The notes under the pieces are model-generated. The model did no database searches and was not told the origin of the DNA. It worked only from the letters and a program-made list of their open reading frames with translations. From Salinarimonas sp. (lineage in GTDB: Bacteria > Pseudomonadota > Alphaproteobacteria > Rhizobiales > Beijerinckiaceae), in contig NZ_CP157794.1 in assembly GCF_040111675.1 (NCBI RefSeq), forward strand, positions 2,191,501 through 2,255,500: a DNA stretch of 64,000 bases, in the 5' to 3' direction. Positions 61,725 through 64,000 of this stretch are shown one piece after another. The position numbers and the translations under genes are program-made. Position 1 is the first letter of the stretch. Each line of letters starts with the position of its first letter.

Positions 61725-62920
61725 GCCGCGTCCTCCGGAAGCCGTATGGTCGCCGCCGCCTGCGCCGCGAGCCCCTCCTGGCGGCCGGTGAAGCCGAGCT
61801 TCTCCGTCGTCGTGGCCTTGATCGAGACGCGCGAGACCGGAACGTCGGCGGCGCGCGCGATCGCCTCGCGCATGGCCTCGCGATGCGCGCCGACCTTCGG
61901 CGCTTCCGCCAGGATCGTCACGTCGAGGAGGTCGATCACGCCGCCGCGGGCGCGCACGCGCTCGGCGGCGAAAGCGAGAAACCGGTCGGAGGAGGCGCTC
62001 TTCCAGCGGGGATCGGAGGGCGGGAAATGGGTGCCGATGTCGCCCTCCGCGAGAGCGCCGAGCAGGGCGTCGGTCAGGGCGTGCAGCGCGACGTCTCCGT
62101 CCGAATGGGCGAGCACGCCCCGCTCGTGGGCGATGCGCACGCCGCCCAGCCAGACGTGGTCGCCTTGCGTGAAGGCGTGGACGTCGAAGCCCGTGCCCAT
62201 GCGCGTGATCATGCCGCTCTCCGTGCCGGTCCCGGCGGCGAAATCCTCCGGCCGGGTGAGCTTCAGGTTGCCCGGCTCGCCGTCGAAGACGTGAACGGGG
62301 TGGTGCGCCCATTCCATCAGCGCGCCGTCGTCGGTGAAGTCGTCGCGCCCCGCCGCCCGCGCCGCCTCGTGCGCGTCCCGCAGCGCCGCGAAGGCGAAGG
62401 CCTGGGGCGTCTGCACGGCGCGCAGGCTGGCGCGCGGCGGCGTCTCGACGACGCGTCCGCTCTCGTCGACGCGCTTGATCGTATCGACCACGGCGACGCC
62501 GGGGATCGCCGCGCCGGTCTCGCGGGCGGCGGCGATCGCGCGGTCGATCAGGGCCGGCGTCAGGAAGGGGCGCGCCGCGTCGTGGACGAGGACGATGTCC
62601 GGCGCCCCGACCTCGGCCAGGCGGGCGAGGCCGTTCGCCACCGAGATCTGCCGCGTCGCGCCGCCCTGCGCCGGCGCGACGAGCTTCGCCCGCGCCGCGG
62701 GAGCGAGCCCGGCGACGATTCGGGCGTAGAAGTCCGAATCGTCGGCGTGCGTCACCGTCAGGATGCGGTCGATCGTCTCATGCGCGCCGAAGAGCGCGAG
62801 CACCCGGCCGAGCACGCTCTCGCCGCCGACGAGCCGGTACTGCTTCGGATCGCCCGCTCCGGCGCGCGAGCCGCGACCCGCGGCGACGATCAGGGCGGCG
62901 ATGCGGGGCCTCTGGGACAC
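61721..62920 (-). CDS. ispDF: Bifunctional IspD/IspF enzyme of the MEP isoprenoid pathway
   Basis: This 399-residue fusion has an N-terminal MEP cytidylyltransferase (1 to about 230; [16 protein letters not shown] nucleotide-binding loop) and a C-terminal MECDP synthase (about 238-395; [24 protein letters not shown]). Fusion is usual in alphaproteobacteria. The start is GTG at 62918-62920 with GAGGA 6 nt upstream. Translationally coupled to cinA. Confidence 0.94.
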   Translation of the reverse strand: MSQRPRIAALIVAAGRGSRAGAGDPKQYRLVGGESVLGRVLALFGAHETIDRILTVTHADDSDFYARIVAGLAPAARAKLVAPAQGGATRQISVANGLARLAEVGAPDIVLVHDAARPFLTPALIDRAIAAARETGAAIPGVAVVDTIKRVDESGRVVETPPRASLRAVQTPQAFAFAALRDAHEAARAAGRDDFTDDGALMEWAHHPVHVFDGEPGNLKLTRPEDFAAGTGTESGMITRMGTGFDVHAFTQGDHVWLGGVRIAHERGVLAHSDGDVALHALTDALLGALAEGDIGTHFPPSDPRWKSASSDRFLAFAAERVRARGGVIDLLDVTILAEAPKVGAHREAMREAIARAADVPVSRVSIKATTTEKLGFTGRQEGLAAQAAATIRLPEDAA

Positions 62921-63070
62921 GCGGTTTCCTCGATCGGCTGTCACGATCGCGGTGATAGAGAATGCCGCCGCGAGAGGCAATCGGCGCCGTCCCGTCCGAT
63001 CGCGCATGCCCAGGCTTGCCAATTTGGCGGGCTTGTCTAATTGTTGAGCAGAATGACGAGTCGCCCGACC

Positions 63071-64000
<930 letters not shown>

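Overview
The window looks like a chromosomal segment from a very GC-rich alphaproteobacterium, most likely of the Hyphomicrobiales (Rhizobiales). The evidence is a CckA-type cell-cycle kinase next to recA and an alphaproteobacterial flagellar export cluster, a fused IspDF enzyme next to dusB, and the chain DUF1285 - CoA pyrophosphatase - small membrane protein - CCA-adding enzyme. A Salinarimonas/Methylobacteriaceae-like genus is my guess; no rRNA is present to settle it. I see no phage, transposase, CRISPR array or tRNA gene. Coding density is high and most start codons have a GGAG-type ribosome binding site.

Region 1 (1-8.5 kb, minus strand) is a sensor-regulator-transporter block. A multi-PAS hybrid histidine kinase and an OmpR-type regulator lie upstream of a branched-chain-amino-acid-type ABC transporter (binding protein, LivG, LivF and a LivH-like permease cut by the window edge). 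A hemerythrin-like protein and a small cytochrome c lie upstream of the kinase on the same strand.

Region 2 (8.6-18.6 kb) is a mixed accessory region: an acyl-CoA ligase, a YecA/SEC-C protein, two unrecognised small proteins joined by a heptanucleotide repeat, a D-tartrate dehydratase-like enolase-superfamily enzyme, a RimK-like ATP-grasp ligase, a single-domain response regulator, a GNAT acetyltransferase, a chemoreceptor and a TetR regulator.

Region 3 (18.6-25.5 kb, minus strand) is a catabolic operon: OtnK-type four-carbon acid-sugar kinase, TRAP transporter DctPQM, aldehyde dehydrogenase and a short-chain dehydrogenase. With the tartrate dehydratase it suggests use of C4 hydroxy-acids.

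Region 4 (25.7-36 kb) is housekeeping and envelope genes: phosphodiester glycosidase, CoxE-like VWA protein, glyoxalase I, cation/proton antiporter, uracil-DNA glycosylase, a 5'-nucleotidase-family enzyme, ferrochelatase, a YjhX-family protein, a DUF805 protein and a multi-pass membrane protein.

Region 5 (36-46.9 kb) pairs a MoxR / DUF58 / DUF4159 / VWA-like operon (minus) with a divergent chain of DUF1285, NudL, a small membrane protein, CCA transferase and a YihY-type protein (plus), the last four overlapping by 4 nt at each junction.

Region 6 (47-64 kb) holds flagellar and core genes: a large exported repeat-like protein, fliP and a fliO with an enormous proline/glutamate-rich tail (minus), then flgB-flgC-fliE-fliQ-fliR-flhB, cckA and recA (plus), followed by cinA and ispDF (minus) and dusB (plus, cut by the window end). 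Several intergenic regions carry long palindromic elements of two recurrent types (160-195 bp).
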